Shown in pieces: positions 1 to 12,100 of a stretch of 64,000 nucleotides of DNA (positions within the stretch are counted from its first letter, which is position 1; each line of letters begins with the position of its first letter). The position numbers were made by a program, and so were the translations under genes. Origin of the DNA: Puffinus mauretanicus (lineage: Eukaryota > Chordata > Aves > Procellariiformes > Procellariidae); assembly GCA_023333565.1 (NCBI GenBank), contig JAJKFH010001650.1:1-64000 (forward strand), given 5' to 3'. The notes below the pieces were generated by a model, which had not been told where the DNA came from, searched no databases, and saw only the letters and a program-made list of their open reading frames with translations.

Positions 1-2690
1 TGTCTATCTCCAGTCAGTCTGACTGGATTAAGATGACTAATGCTATTGCCCAGTTCCCATAGTATTCTTCTCTTTCTTCCTGTCTCTAGGCCAACTTTCT
101 GACCACATACATTCTCCTCTAAACAGTGTCTACATATATTTTGTTGCTGTATAGGTCCCTGCCGGGGAGCTGCAGGGCCTGCTGTTCTTCACACTGTTGA
201 ACAGGGGGAAGTGCAGACCTCTGCTGTGACCGCTGTAGATTGCGGGTGGAATTTGTCATGAGGATTGCCCCAGAATTGCCCCTAAAGAAGCGGGCAGATG
301 GCTGTCTATCTTGGATTAATCTGTATTGCTGCGTATTGGTCCTTTTGTGAGCAAGATTTAACGAAGGCTCACTGAGATGCAAGCCTGTTTCGTTTGTATA
401 CTTGTAAAACCCCAGCTGAAAAATTCCAGTTGAAAGCTGCATGAGAATGCTTGTCTCAGTGATGCCCTCCAGCTGTGCCAGCTTCCCAGTAACTTGATGT
501 CTGCAGAGTACCCAGTGCACTGCAATGTCTGGATACTGCCATCGCAGTAATAAAAGAGCTATTATAGTTTGTCTTCTGCATAGTACAGGCTTCAAAACCA
601 TACCTACGAATGACTGCATCTAGCCATAGCAAAACATTTAAAATCTAGTTCTGCTTTCTGGACCATATAAGAAATGGAGAGGATTTTACATCTCTCAGTA
701 GCGTGTCACCATGGTTAGTTAATTAACAATCTGTACTTTCTAGTCTGAATCTATTTCTCTTCAATTTCTAGCCATTGATTCTTTCTCTGTACTTGTTCAT
801 GAGATTTAAAATTAGATTTGTTTCAGTGTCTGGGGCAAAGTGATGGATCAGAACTGCAAATGCATTTCTTCTGTATTTGCCTTGGAGGATGCAGGGTAAA
901 ACATGATTGTCCTGTCTGCTAGACTGGGAAGTGACAGAGGCAAGGCTGGGAAAAGCACACTGCGTTGCGAAAATCTTTACTTACCCAAAATAGAAATTGT
1001 TGCTTGTCTGATAAAAATAGCCCACTGTGGAGTAGAGGGAGTGAGGCATCCTGCACTGGAATACACTGCTGCAGGAGAAGCGCTGGAGATTAAAGTGAGG
1101 GGTAGATGAAGCTCAGTTCCAATCATGTCCATGAACAAAATAGGGATTGGGGCTCCCCATGGACTATCAGACTTCATGCAATCTTGGTGAGATGCCCATC
1201 TCCACAGTGCCCTAAAAGTGTTGTTTACTTTTTCCCTTTGTGCGAAGCAAAATAGGCCTTGGTGGTGAGATTTACCTGGAACCCAGGCTGGTCAGTGTTT
1301 GTGCTCTTCTGCTTGGCAAGGGAAAGCGACAGTGGTGTCAGAGGCGCTTGGCTGTAGGACCCACCAACCCACTCGCGGTGGTGGATTGCTGGCAGTGTTT
1401 TCATTACAGCATCCCCAATGAACAAATAACGTTCCTGAAAGTACTTTTTGCCTGGCATAATTGTATGTGCACTAGAGCTCTTGGTGGCGTGCTTCATGGC
1501 ACTCTGGAAAAGAAGGTTGGAATTTGGGGGTTTTTTTTGTTTGGGTTGTTTTGGTAGGGTTTTTTAACATTGGAAAGTCACATAGCTACAATAGCAAAAT
1601 TTCTAAGGGTAGCACAGGCTTCACTGTCTGAAGAAATATGATATGAGCCAGGGCTCTGCCAACCACTGCTTTAGGTTGGGTTGGGGTTGAAGGGTTAGGG
1701 GAGGGCCTTAGAAATTCCTGAGCCTCTCAGCTGCCATTGTAGTCACCAGCCCACCCAGCCCTTGAGAGCTATTTTTGTGAATGCTGCCATGACACAGGAG
1801 TTGGAGAATGTGCTCTGAGCAGAAGAGGTCTTTTTGCTCCCTGGCAGGCACTTGGATAAAAGGAGATTTGATCATTGCTCTCTGATTATCTCTGCTTCCC
1901 TGAAGAAGGCTTTGGCTGGGGTTACAAACTCTGTAGTATTAAAAGAGGAAAGGTCAGTGCTTCGTCTTGGATGGGTACAGTTGAGCCTAGGCAGAACTGG
2001 AGCTCTGTTTCAGTCCTGCCTTCAGGAAGAGCGCTCAAAGAGATCTGTGCTCTGTTAGCTGTTACTTTAGCTCTCCATTACTTGTTGGTGTGTATTTTGG
2101 TGAAGTGGGGCCATAAAAGCATGTTTGCCCATGCCGGTGTGATGGAAATGCATGGGGTAGACAATATGGTGATAACTGTTTAACTGTATGGACATGCATT
2201 GGAGCAACGTGAGAGGTGTTATTCTGCGTGACAGTGCTGGAACTATTTGAAAGTACGCTGGGGTAAGACAGCTGATGTTTGGCCATGTGATGGTGGAGTT
2301 GAATTGAGGATGTGCTGCGGTGAGATGGGAGAGGATGTGTGCTCGTGCAGGTTTTAGCAATCAATTTTGCTAGAGAGCAGCTAGTGAGCTGCTGAAATGC
2401 AGGCTGGAATGTGTATGGGAGCTGGAGAAGTGGAGGGAGTGCGCTTGTGCCTGTCAACTATTTGGTGTACGTATTGCATGCTGACAGCAAGGTCCTCTCT
2501 TGGAAGTAGCATTCAAGATCACAAAATTGGTAGTAGAGTAGAAGAGAGGGAAGGGATGGTCGTGTAGTCATTAGTGCTGGAATTCTTCTCTCCCCTGTCC
2601 TTCAGCATCAGCAGCTGCTCTGTATTTTCTCCCTCCTCTCCTTTACTCCGTTCTCCTTATTTCTTTCTGATCCTTTTGTTTTCCTCTCAG
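1..2690 (+). other. Probable SCRIB intron (3' part), no exon recognised
   Basis: No Scribble-like exon with paired splice sites was found in this stretch. It ends in a good pyrimidine tract and CAG at 2675-2690. A 166-codon ATG-initiated ORF on the - strand (119-619) has protein-like composition but no family I recognise and is probably chance. Otherwise unremarkable intronic DNA. Confidence 0.6.
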
Positions 2691-3104
2691 CTTGTTCATC
2701 ATTGTTACAATAAAGCCAGCTCCAGAATGGAGGGCGACTGCACTGTGCTGTCTCTGCCAGTGGCACGGGACAGCCGGGATTCATACCCAGAAACAGCTGC
2801 AGGCCCCATCATCGGAAGTGTGGCTGGCCTTCCTCAGGACTCTGCATCGCCTGACAAGTGCGCGAGCGGGGCAGAAAAGCCCCAGCTAGACAAGCAGGAT
2901 CCCTCTGGTTGCCCCTTGTCCCAGGACCAGATGCCAAAGACGCCAGAGCAAGAGTGTATGATCGACTCTCAGCCGATCCTCTTCAGCGAGAACCCCTTTG
3001 TGGTGGCGAACCGCAAGGGGAAAGCAGCAGGCAAGGCTTGTCTGGGGGGCCCGCCCCTGGGCTATGGCAGGGGGGGAGTGCTGAAGACCAACCTTTACTC
3101 CAAG
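2691..3104 (+). CDS. SCRIB: SCRIB exon a (138 codons) with GC donor
   Basis: The exon starts after TTTTCCTCTCAG and is open in phase 0, ending in ..LKTNLYSK. The next exon continues in phase with APVGESG. The donor is AAG|GCAAGC, a GC-AG type; no suitable GT donor lies nearby in frame. The protein is serine/proline-rich and contains an NPF tripeptide ([13 protein letters not shown]) and a glycine-rich GYGRGG stretch. It does not match the human canonical tail I remember, although its position fits the variable linker after PDZ4. ATG 2727 has a strong initiation context (A at -3, G at +4), so an alternative first exon is also possible. Confidence 0.65.
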
Positions 3105-6100
3105 GCAAGCAGTCCCACGGCATGCTGTGTGTGGCATGCAGTCACGCAGTTAAAGCCACCCGCATTCTACTAAACCCCTGTGCATGCACCGGGACCCCAG
3201 ATGCCAGGCAGCACGGGGCCTGTGCGGGGGTTGGTCCCTCCTAACACGTGCTTCTCCAGTGTTGCGTGCAGTTGACAGTCAGGAAATTGTCTTCCAGCCA
3301 CTAATGCACCCAGTTCTTGCCAAGCGTGCATGCTGCTCAGCCCCTCTTTCAGGGGAGGCAGTGATGTCGGGCGACTTCCCCAACGTCCCTCTGGGCGGGC
3401 GAGCGTCAGGCTAGGAGCAGCGGTGTTTCCTGTCTGCGGTGGTTGGGAGTGGGGGGCCGGCAGGGCTTGCAGAAGAATGGTGGTGGTGTCACACTTGGAT
3501 GTCTGGGCCTGAACAAACACAGCCATTTTTAGACTTCTGAAAACTAAGCGGCAGTGCAGCTGACATAGTTAATCTACAGCCCAGGAGCATGCTGTTCCTT
3601 GAAGTGACACATTTCAGTACATCTAGACTTACAGATTTCAAGGGAGAACTTTGCTTTCTGCTCTGGGAAATCTGTTTGTATTTAACTTTCTCACTGTTGC
3701 ACAGGAAACCTGTGGCAGAGCAAGGACTAGACCCAAAGATATTATGTACCAGATTAGCACCACACTACTCTCCCCTTCTTCCTTTCTCAGCCTTTCGGGA
3801 GGTCTGAAAAGCAAGAGAAGCAAAACAACTGCAAACAAACAGCCCACACACACAGAAGAAAAACCAACCAAACAAAACAACCCCCAGCTGTAGTTCTCTT
3901 AAATGTTTTTAGCCTAGTTCCTTGGTGAGAATTTGTCTTTCACAGATGTGTAGGCAGATAAGCATAGAGCAAGGCATGTGGTTGAATCTCTGTAACCTCT
4001 CAGTATATTAAAAGTCAAAGGCTGTGGTTTGGACATTATAGGCATCCAGCTTTAGAGCTCAAAAGATCAAAAAAGCAGCGGTCACAAAGCACTGACCCTT
4101 TTTGAAGGTAGACTTTATGCCAGATCAGCTATCATCAGGCTGGAGGTGGGTGTCATAGTTAGCTGGAGCTAATCTAATTCCACATTGCTGTCAAAAAGGA
4201 TCAGTTGCCCTTGTCTGCTTGTTCTCCTCCTATATGCTGACAGCAGAACTGGAGCAGTCCTGTGTCAGTTGGGCTAGGGAGCTGAAGTCCCTGAAAGACT
4301 ATTGTAGAACAGCTTTTTCGTTGGGGATTGGTAAGCTGCATGTGCTGGCACATGGGAAGGTTTGGATAGCAGCAGCCAGAAGCAGGCTGAGCAAGAACAC
4401 TCTTTGCGGTGGAGGCATGGATCAGTTGGTACTGCCACGTTCTCTGTCATTACAGCGCTAAGAAGGAACAGATGGGTTTTGTGCTCTAATATAAACTTCA
4501 GATCATGTCTCCTGGCTTGGTCAGTAGAAATACCATTGCCCGAGGCTGACTTGAATCAAATTAACATGATTTGCTGGTGCATGGGTATGGTATTAATGAT
4601 TGCGGAACCCTACATTTGCTTAAACAGTTTTCTAAATCCCAAATGACCTGTTTCCATCTTTAGGCATCTAAAATACTTTTTAAATCGTGCTCCTTAATCC
4701 TGTGGACAGACTGCAGGTAATTACTGGGACTCTGCTCTCTTGTTGTAGCTGTTGGGGCTGGCTGTAGGCTGGCTCAGCCTGAGCGTTGGGCTGATGAGGC
4801 CCATCTGTCAGAGAAGGGGAAGAGCATCTTCAGTCACAGGCTTGCCAAGCTGGTGAAGAGGGCTTTAAACTAAAGTTGCCGGGGGAGGGGAACCTCAATC
4901 CATCCCACTCCTACCAGTTTGATGCCAGTGCCAGCAATAGAGGGAAGGATCACAGGTCAGCAGGAGAGCACCTGAAGAGCAGCACAAAGGAATTCCAGCC
5001 ACTCCAGCCAGTAAGTCAGCTTCGTGGGGGGCCCAACTTAAGTGCCTCTATGCAAACGCACGTAGCATGGGAAATAAAAAAGAGGAGTTAGAGATGTGCG
5101 CATGCCTGCAGGGCTACGATCTTATTGGCATCACGGAGATGTGGAGGGGCTCCTATGACTGGAGTGTCGGAATGAAAGGATACAGGCTCTTTAGGAAGGA
5201 CAGGCGGGGAGACGAGGAGGGGGTGTTGCCCTCTATGTCGGGGACCAGCTGGAGTGCATGGCACTCTGCCTGGGGATGGATGAGGAGCTGACCAAGAGCT
5301 TATGGGTCAGGATTAAAGGCAGGGCAGGGACAGGTGACATTATAGTGGGGGTCTGCTACAGGCCACCCAACCAGGAGGACTGAGCGGATGAGGCCCTCTA
5401 TCGACAGATAGGAGCAGCCTCATCTTCACAAGCCCTGGTCCTCATGGGGGACTTCAACCATCCCGATATCTGTTGGAGGGACCACACGGCAGGGTATAAG
5501 CAATCCGGGAGGTTCCTGGCATGCGTCAATGATAACTTCCTTCTCCAAGTAACAGAGGAGCCAATGACGAGAGGCGCTGTGCTGGACCTTGTTCTCACCA
5601 ACAAGGAGGGGCTGATGAAGCTCAAGGGCAGCCTTGGCTGCAGTGACCATGAAACGGTGGAGTTCAAGATCCCTAGGGCAGCGAGGAGGGCGCACAGCAA
5701 GCTCACTACCCTGGACTTCAGGAGAGCAGACTTTGGCCTCTGCAGGGATCTGCTTGGTAGAGTGGCACAGGATAAAGCCCTGGAGGGAAGAGGGGCCCAA
5801 GAAAGCTGGTTAATATTCAAGGATCACCTCCTCCAAGCTCAGGAGCGATGCACCCCAACAAAGAGGAAGTCAGGCAGAAACGCCGGGAGGCCTGCATGGA
5901 TGAAGAAGGAGCTCCTGGACACACTCAAACACAAAAAGGAAGCCTACAGAGGGTGGAAGCAAGGACAGGTAGCCTGAGGAACACAGAGAAATTGTCCGAG
6001 CAGCCAGGAATCAGGTTAGGAAAGCTAAAGCCCTGATGGAATTAAATCTGGCCAGGGATGTGAAGGGCAACAAGAACAGCTTCTATAGGTCTGTTGGTAA

Positions 6101-9100
6101 TAAAAAGACGACTAGGGAAAATGTGGGCCCTCTCCGGAAGGAAACAGGAGACCTGGTTACCTGGGATACGGAGAAGGCTGAGGTACTCAATGACTTTTTT
6201 GCTGCAGTCTTTACTGGCACGTGCTCAAGCCACACCGCCCAAGTCGCAGAAGGCAAAGGCAGAGACCGGGAGAATGAAGAGCCGCCCACTGTAGGAGAAG
6301 ATCAGGTTCGAGACCATCTAAGGAACCTGAAAGCGCACAAGTCCATGGGACCTGATGAGATGCATCCGCAGGTCCTGAGGGAACTGGCAGATGAAGCTGC
6401 TAAGCCACTATCCATCACATTTGAGAAGTCATGGCAGTCCGGTGAAGTTCCCGCTGACTGGAAAAGGGGAAACATAACCCCCATTTTTAAAGAGGGGGGA
6501 AAAAAGGAAGACCTGGGGAACTACAGGCCAATCAGTCTCACCTCTGTGACCGGCAAGATCATGGAGCAGATCCTCCTGGAAACTATGCTAAGGCACATGG
6601 AAAATAAGGAGGTGGTTGGTGACAGCCAACATGCCTTCACTAAGGGCAAATTCTGCCTGACAAATTTGGTGGCCTTCTACCGCGGGGTTACAGCGTTAGT
6701 GGATAAGGGAAGAGCAACTGATGTCATCTACCTGGGCCCGTGCAAACCTCATGAAGTTCAACAAGACTAAGTGCAAGGTCCTGCACCTTGGGTCGGGGCC
6801 ATCCCAAGCACAAATACAGGCTGCGTGGGGAATGGATTGAGAGCAGCCCTGGGGAGAAGGAATTGGGGGTGTTGATTGATAGAAGCTCAACATGACCCAG
6901 CAATGTGCGCTTGCAGCTCAGAAAGCCAAGCATATCCTGGGCTGCATCCAAAGAAGCATGGCCAGCAGGTCGAGGGAGGTGATTCTCTCCCTCTACTCTG
7001 CTCTCGTGAGACCTCACCTGGAGTACTGTGCACAGCTCTGAGACCCCCCAACACAAGAAGGACATGGACCTGTTGGAGCGAGTCCAGAGGAGGGCCCCGA
7101 AGATGATCAGAGGGCTGGAGCACCTCTCCTATGAAGACAGGCTGAGAGAGTTGGGGTTGTTCAGCCTGGAGAAGAGAAGGGTCCAGGAAGCAGCCTTCCA
7201 GTACCTGAAGGGGGCCTACAAGAAAGCTGGAGAAGGGCTTTTTACAACGGTATGTAGTGATAGGACAAGGGGTAATGACTTTAAGCTGAAAGAGGGTAGA
7301 TTTAGATTAGATATAAGGAAGAAATTCTTCACTATGAGGGTAGTGAGGCACTGGAACAGGTTGCCCAGAGAAGTTGTGGATGCCCCATCCCTGGAAGTGT
7401 TCCAAGGCCAGGCCAGATGGGTCTTTGAGCAACCTGGTCCAGTGCAAGGTGTCCCTGACCATGGCAGGGGGGTTAGATCTAGATTATCTTTAAGGTCCCT
7501 TCAAACCCAAACTATTCTATGGTTCTGTAGGTTCCTGTGGAAGGGGCGAGAGCCCTGTCTTTCCTGTGCTCTGGGCTGCTCATAAAAGTCTTACCAGTAG
7601 GCCAACAGCAATGGATGTGGCTGGGGATGAATCTTGTCTCGTTCAGTTTGGAGTGGCTTTTTTTGCTCAGTGTCTGTACAAGAGGAGGTTTGCCTGTGGC
7701 CCAGTCTGAGCCTTCTTGAGGGCTGAAGAGAAGTTAGAGGGAGAGGTTTCCTGGGGATGTCTTACAAGGCAGAAGGCTTTAACCTGATTCAGTTGGCCTT
7801 GCAGGGCGTTTGGATATGATCTCAGTTCCAATGTTTAATGTCGTTCTCTTGCTGTTTCTAACGCTTTTTGTAAGTTTCTGCCATGTGACAGCTGCTGTTG
7901 GGCCCAGTGCTAAACTCCACTCTCGCGGTGAGGTGGTCCATGGTTGGCCTCGGGCTGGATGTCGGTGATCTCCCTTGCCTCGTGGTCTCACTGCTAAGGG
8001 AGAGGCATGGAAGTTGCTGCTGTACAGGAACTATCTAGCTTTGTCTTCTCTCTTTCAGGCTCCTGTGGGCGAGTCTGGGACAGGAAATTCCAGGCGTGAA
8101 ACCCCCTTTTCTCCTAGTAATCAGCAGGTGAGACTGCCCCCAGGTCAGGCAACATGGGGAAAGGCAGGGAGGCGTGCTTCCAGGGCAAGATGGCACCAGG
8201 GCAGAAAGCCAAGTATGATTTCCATCCGTGAGAGTGACGCCTTTGAGGTGGAAGGGTATCCATCTCAGGAGGCAACTAGAGAACTAGGGGAAGAACTCTG
8301 CTCTTTCAAAATATCTCAGAGACCCGGGAGTATAATTAGCTAGTCATAAACTCGGTGGAAAGTTACTGCTCTGAGGGGTAACTTAATTTGCAGGGTAATG
8401 AGCAGGGGAGCACCTAGAGTGACTATAAAATGGTAGTTGTCTCTCTTTTTTGAGAATGGCCTCACCAATACCTTATACAGAGACTATTTAATTCTGGCAA
8501 TTGGTATGTGAGAAGAAATGGAGAGGTCGGGATTTGCAGAATCATCTCAGGTCTGTAAACAAGTGCTACTCAGTCTCCCAGAGAGATCCCTAGTTCTGTT
8601 TGCGATGCTGCTGGCAACCCACATCAGCTGTTCAGAAAAAACCTGAAGGATCCTGCAGCAGACAATTATAGGTTAGCCTACCCTTAGGGAATGATTTTCT
8701 AAAACTAGGCCAGCTTTCACTCTGAAGTGGGAAGTTTCTTTATTTCTTGTAACTTTTGATTTTTTTGTTTTGTTTTGTTTTTGGTAAGCATTACCTATTC
8801 TCACTAGCCGTTCTTATTTCTCATATCAACTCTGATCTTTTCTTTTAAATCTTGCTAAGTTTTTTATTTCACTTTTCATCCTGTGGCAGTAGGTTTCACA
8901 AGTTAGTTGAGCCTTTTGAAGTTAAATACTCTTAAATGGATTTTTAAAATTTTCCCTTCACAGTCATGTTACTGGTTTTTATATTAGGGGGCTGGAATGA
9001 ACTGAAAATTGTACTCCATCCTTAGTTATTTGTGTCTGTTGCATTCCTTTTGGAGTGCAACTGCTCTCAAACTATTTGTCCCACTGGCTCTGGCACCTAC

Positions 9101-12100
9101 CTGATCTTTGGCTGAGTCATTTCAGTTCTCTAAGCTGGACAAAAGCTGTCTGCTTTTTTGCTAGGTTAGTTCAGCTTAGCGAGATGAATTGCATCACCTT
9201 GGGGTGAGGTGACAGTTAACACTGACTCAGGAGAAGGGTCAGGACCCTGTGGCTGGGAGTAGTGAACAGGACAGCGGAGCTGTAGTGAGCAACAGTTTGG
9301 TCTATCTTCTGTTGCTTCCTTGGCCTATCTTGCATTTCTCTCAGTTCTTAGATCCTTTGAAACTGAGTGATCACCAGGGACACAGTAAGATTAGAAGAAG
9401 ATACTATTTATTATAGTAATGCTATTTCAATGCTTTTCTGTTCCAGCTGCATATGTTTACTTATTTGCTTTTCTGACAGCAGTTGCATACTGACTGGAGG
9501 TTTATTTTGGGCTGTTTGTCAGTAAGTTTTCCTTTTACCACAAGTGCAAATTTTCTTTGAGATTGGGTTCTTTCTATCTAGAAGGAATGGGGTGAGGATG
9601 ATACTCCTCATTCTACAGTAGAAAGAGATCTAGATATCAATTTGCGCTGTCTTTAAAGATCCTCAGCTCTCAGTTGAAAAAGAAGCCCAAATCTCAAAGG
9701 GTGGCCATGTGGCTGCTCATAGAATGATTTAGGATGGAAGGTCTGGTCTAAGACCACACTCAGAGCAGGTCCAATTAGATCAGGTTACTCAAGGCCATGT
9801 CCAGTTAAATTTTGAACACCTCTAGAGATGGAAAGTCTACATCTTTCTAGATGCCAGCTCCAATATTTGGCTACTCTCATGGTGATTTTTTTTTTTTTTT
9901 TTGGTAAAAATTTGTATTTGGATGGAATGTCCCTTGTTCCAATTTGTCATAGGCAACTTTCGTAGTATCAGTGTTTTTGTTTATCAGTGTTTTGGCGTTG
10001 GAGGCTCAGTGCCAATGTCCTTGCCACTAGCAGCTCTCTGGCTATAATGCCATCTGCTCTTCTAATTCGGGATGGGCTTGCTCAGTAATAAGTTGTTTGT
10101 CTTTAGAGTCTAATGGTTTGTCATTATCCAATTCCTGTGGCAACAGTGACCGTTTTGTCTTCTCATAGCAGTCACTGCTCTGACAGTGGAAACTTTCCAG
10201 GTGAAACTGTTCATGCTCTCCTCCATGGGCTCTGAGAAGAATAAACAAGGTCTCACTAATGCATTCTATGAAGTTAAGAGCACCCAGGAGCATTTTTGCC
10301 AGATGCAGGCATTTGCATTTCCAATTTTAAGTTGGATGTCTCAAATTCCCCGTTATGTAGCACTTGCTGTAATTTGTAGTCTATTCTATCACTTCAGGTT
10401 TTTTGTATTATGAATTCTCTGTAGCTTGAGAAACATACTGAATAATCTATACAGCTTTTTTCTTGTTTTTCTCTTTTATCTCTCTGTTCAGAGATGCATA
10501 TGCCATGAGAGATTCCATTAATTTCTTAAAGCATTTATAGCCAATTTCATGACTTTGTCCTTTATTTTAGCCTTTTAAGGTCTTCAGCAGGTTTGCTCAC
10601 TGCTTTCATTTCTGATATCGTGTGTGTGTGTCATTTTGATAGCCTTTTTTCGTTACTTGGTCTATGGCTGTTATGAGTTAGTGACTCTGGCAGTTGTTCT
10701 TGAAGATGCCTTGGTGTCGCGTTGGTGAGCCGTTAGTCTTGCTAGTGGCATTCTCAGCCCTGCATTCTGTCACATTTACATGATGTAATACTTTCGAATC
10801 AGAGCCTTCCGCAGCAGTCTCCTGGATGCCAGGTAAGGCTGTATCTGGTAGATTTAGTTCTCTCTGGACAATGAATGTTACACAAAATGGAACAGGTCCA
10901 GCAGATAATACTGAAGGACACAGGGCAATCCGTAGCCTTGTGGCTGGTACATTTTCTGGGGATTCAGGAGACTTGACCTTCAGATTGTTGTTCTGCAGTA
11001 GAATTTCCAAGGCATTGCATCTCTAATTCTCTGCCGCCATCTATTTTTAATGTAAATTCTTTGGTTTTGACATCTTGTAGTCCAACCAGAATTTGTAGGC
11101 TTATTTCAGAGCTCTCGGAGAATTATTGAGAGAAGTTGAATCCTGTGTCCTGAGGCTGGTGTCATGATGGTCTCGCCTGGCCTTGAGTCCTGCAAGCTGC
11201 TGGTGGGGGAGGAAGCAGGTGGCGGGAGGAAGGAGGTGTCTGTGGTGGGTCTGCGTGTGCGTGCCAAGGAGGGCAGAGGGGCCTTCTCCGTGGCAGGCAG
11301 CGAGGAGCTATGGGACACTGACAGCTCTGCGTAACCGCAGCCTCTGTGCTGGGAAAAGTGCTTGTCTCAGCCTCTCACACAGAAAACCCGGTCTCTTCGT
11401 TTTCTCTCCCATTCTCTCCCCCGACGATCCTCCCTGGCGTTGCCCCTCTCCAGACGCCTGCAGCTCCTCGGCCTGCTCACCTGTCAGGCAGGGAGACCCG
11501 CTTCGTAAGTGCCTGTTGGTGTGCAGTGTGCGCTGCTGCTCCACGCCGCTCTCACCTGGCACCGCTGCTCTCGCCCCTTCCTCTGGCTCTGCGTTCCCCG
11601 GCTCGTGGGCTTGGTGCGCACCGAGGGCTTGCTGCGGAGAGCAGCGCCCAGGGCAGCAGGCTGAGGCACGAGAGGCTGTTCCCTGCTAGCCACTGCTGAG
11701 ATGGCATGTGTGAACGCTTCCCGGCAGAGAAGCTGTGGTGCTGGTGGCTTTGCTCAAGCTCAGTAGCAAGTGCAGGGGGCAGGGGATGTAGGCAAGGGCC
11801 AGGACCAGCTGAGCTGGAGCAGAGACGGGGGCGGTGGGGATCGGTGCCTGGAGATGTGCAGAGAGAGTTGTGAGTTCCTTCTCACATAGCAGAGGAACTG
11901 GGAGAAGCTCTTGCGGGTGGGCTCTGGACTGCTCCCCACGTGAAGAAAAAGGTATGGTAGAGGGTCGTATGGGACTTGGGGGCTTTTCCCTGTACAGGGT
12001 GGGCAGCGGGGCAGGGGAGGGGTTCGGGGTTGGGAGTTTTGTATGGAGCAGAGTAAACTAAAGGCTTCCTGTATGGACTCCAAAGTTACACCTGTATTTC

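Noticed and set aside
11183..11689. 168-codon + strand ORF
   Set aside because: A GC-rich intron patch with cysteine/proline-rich chance translation and no conserved motif.
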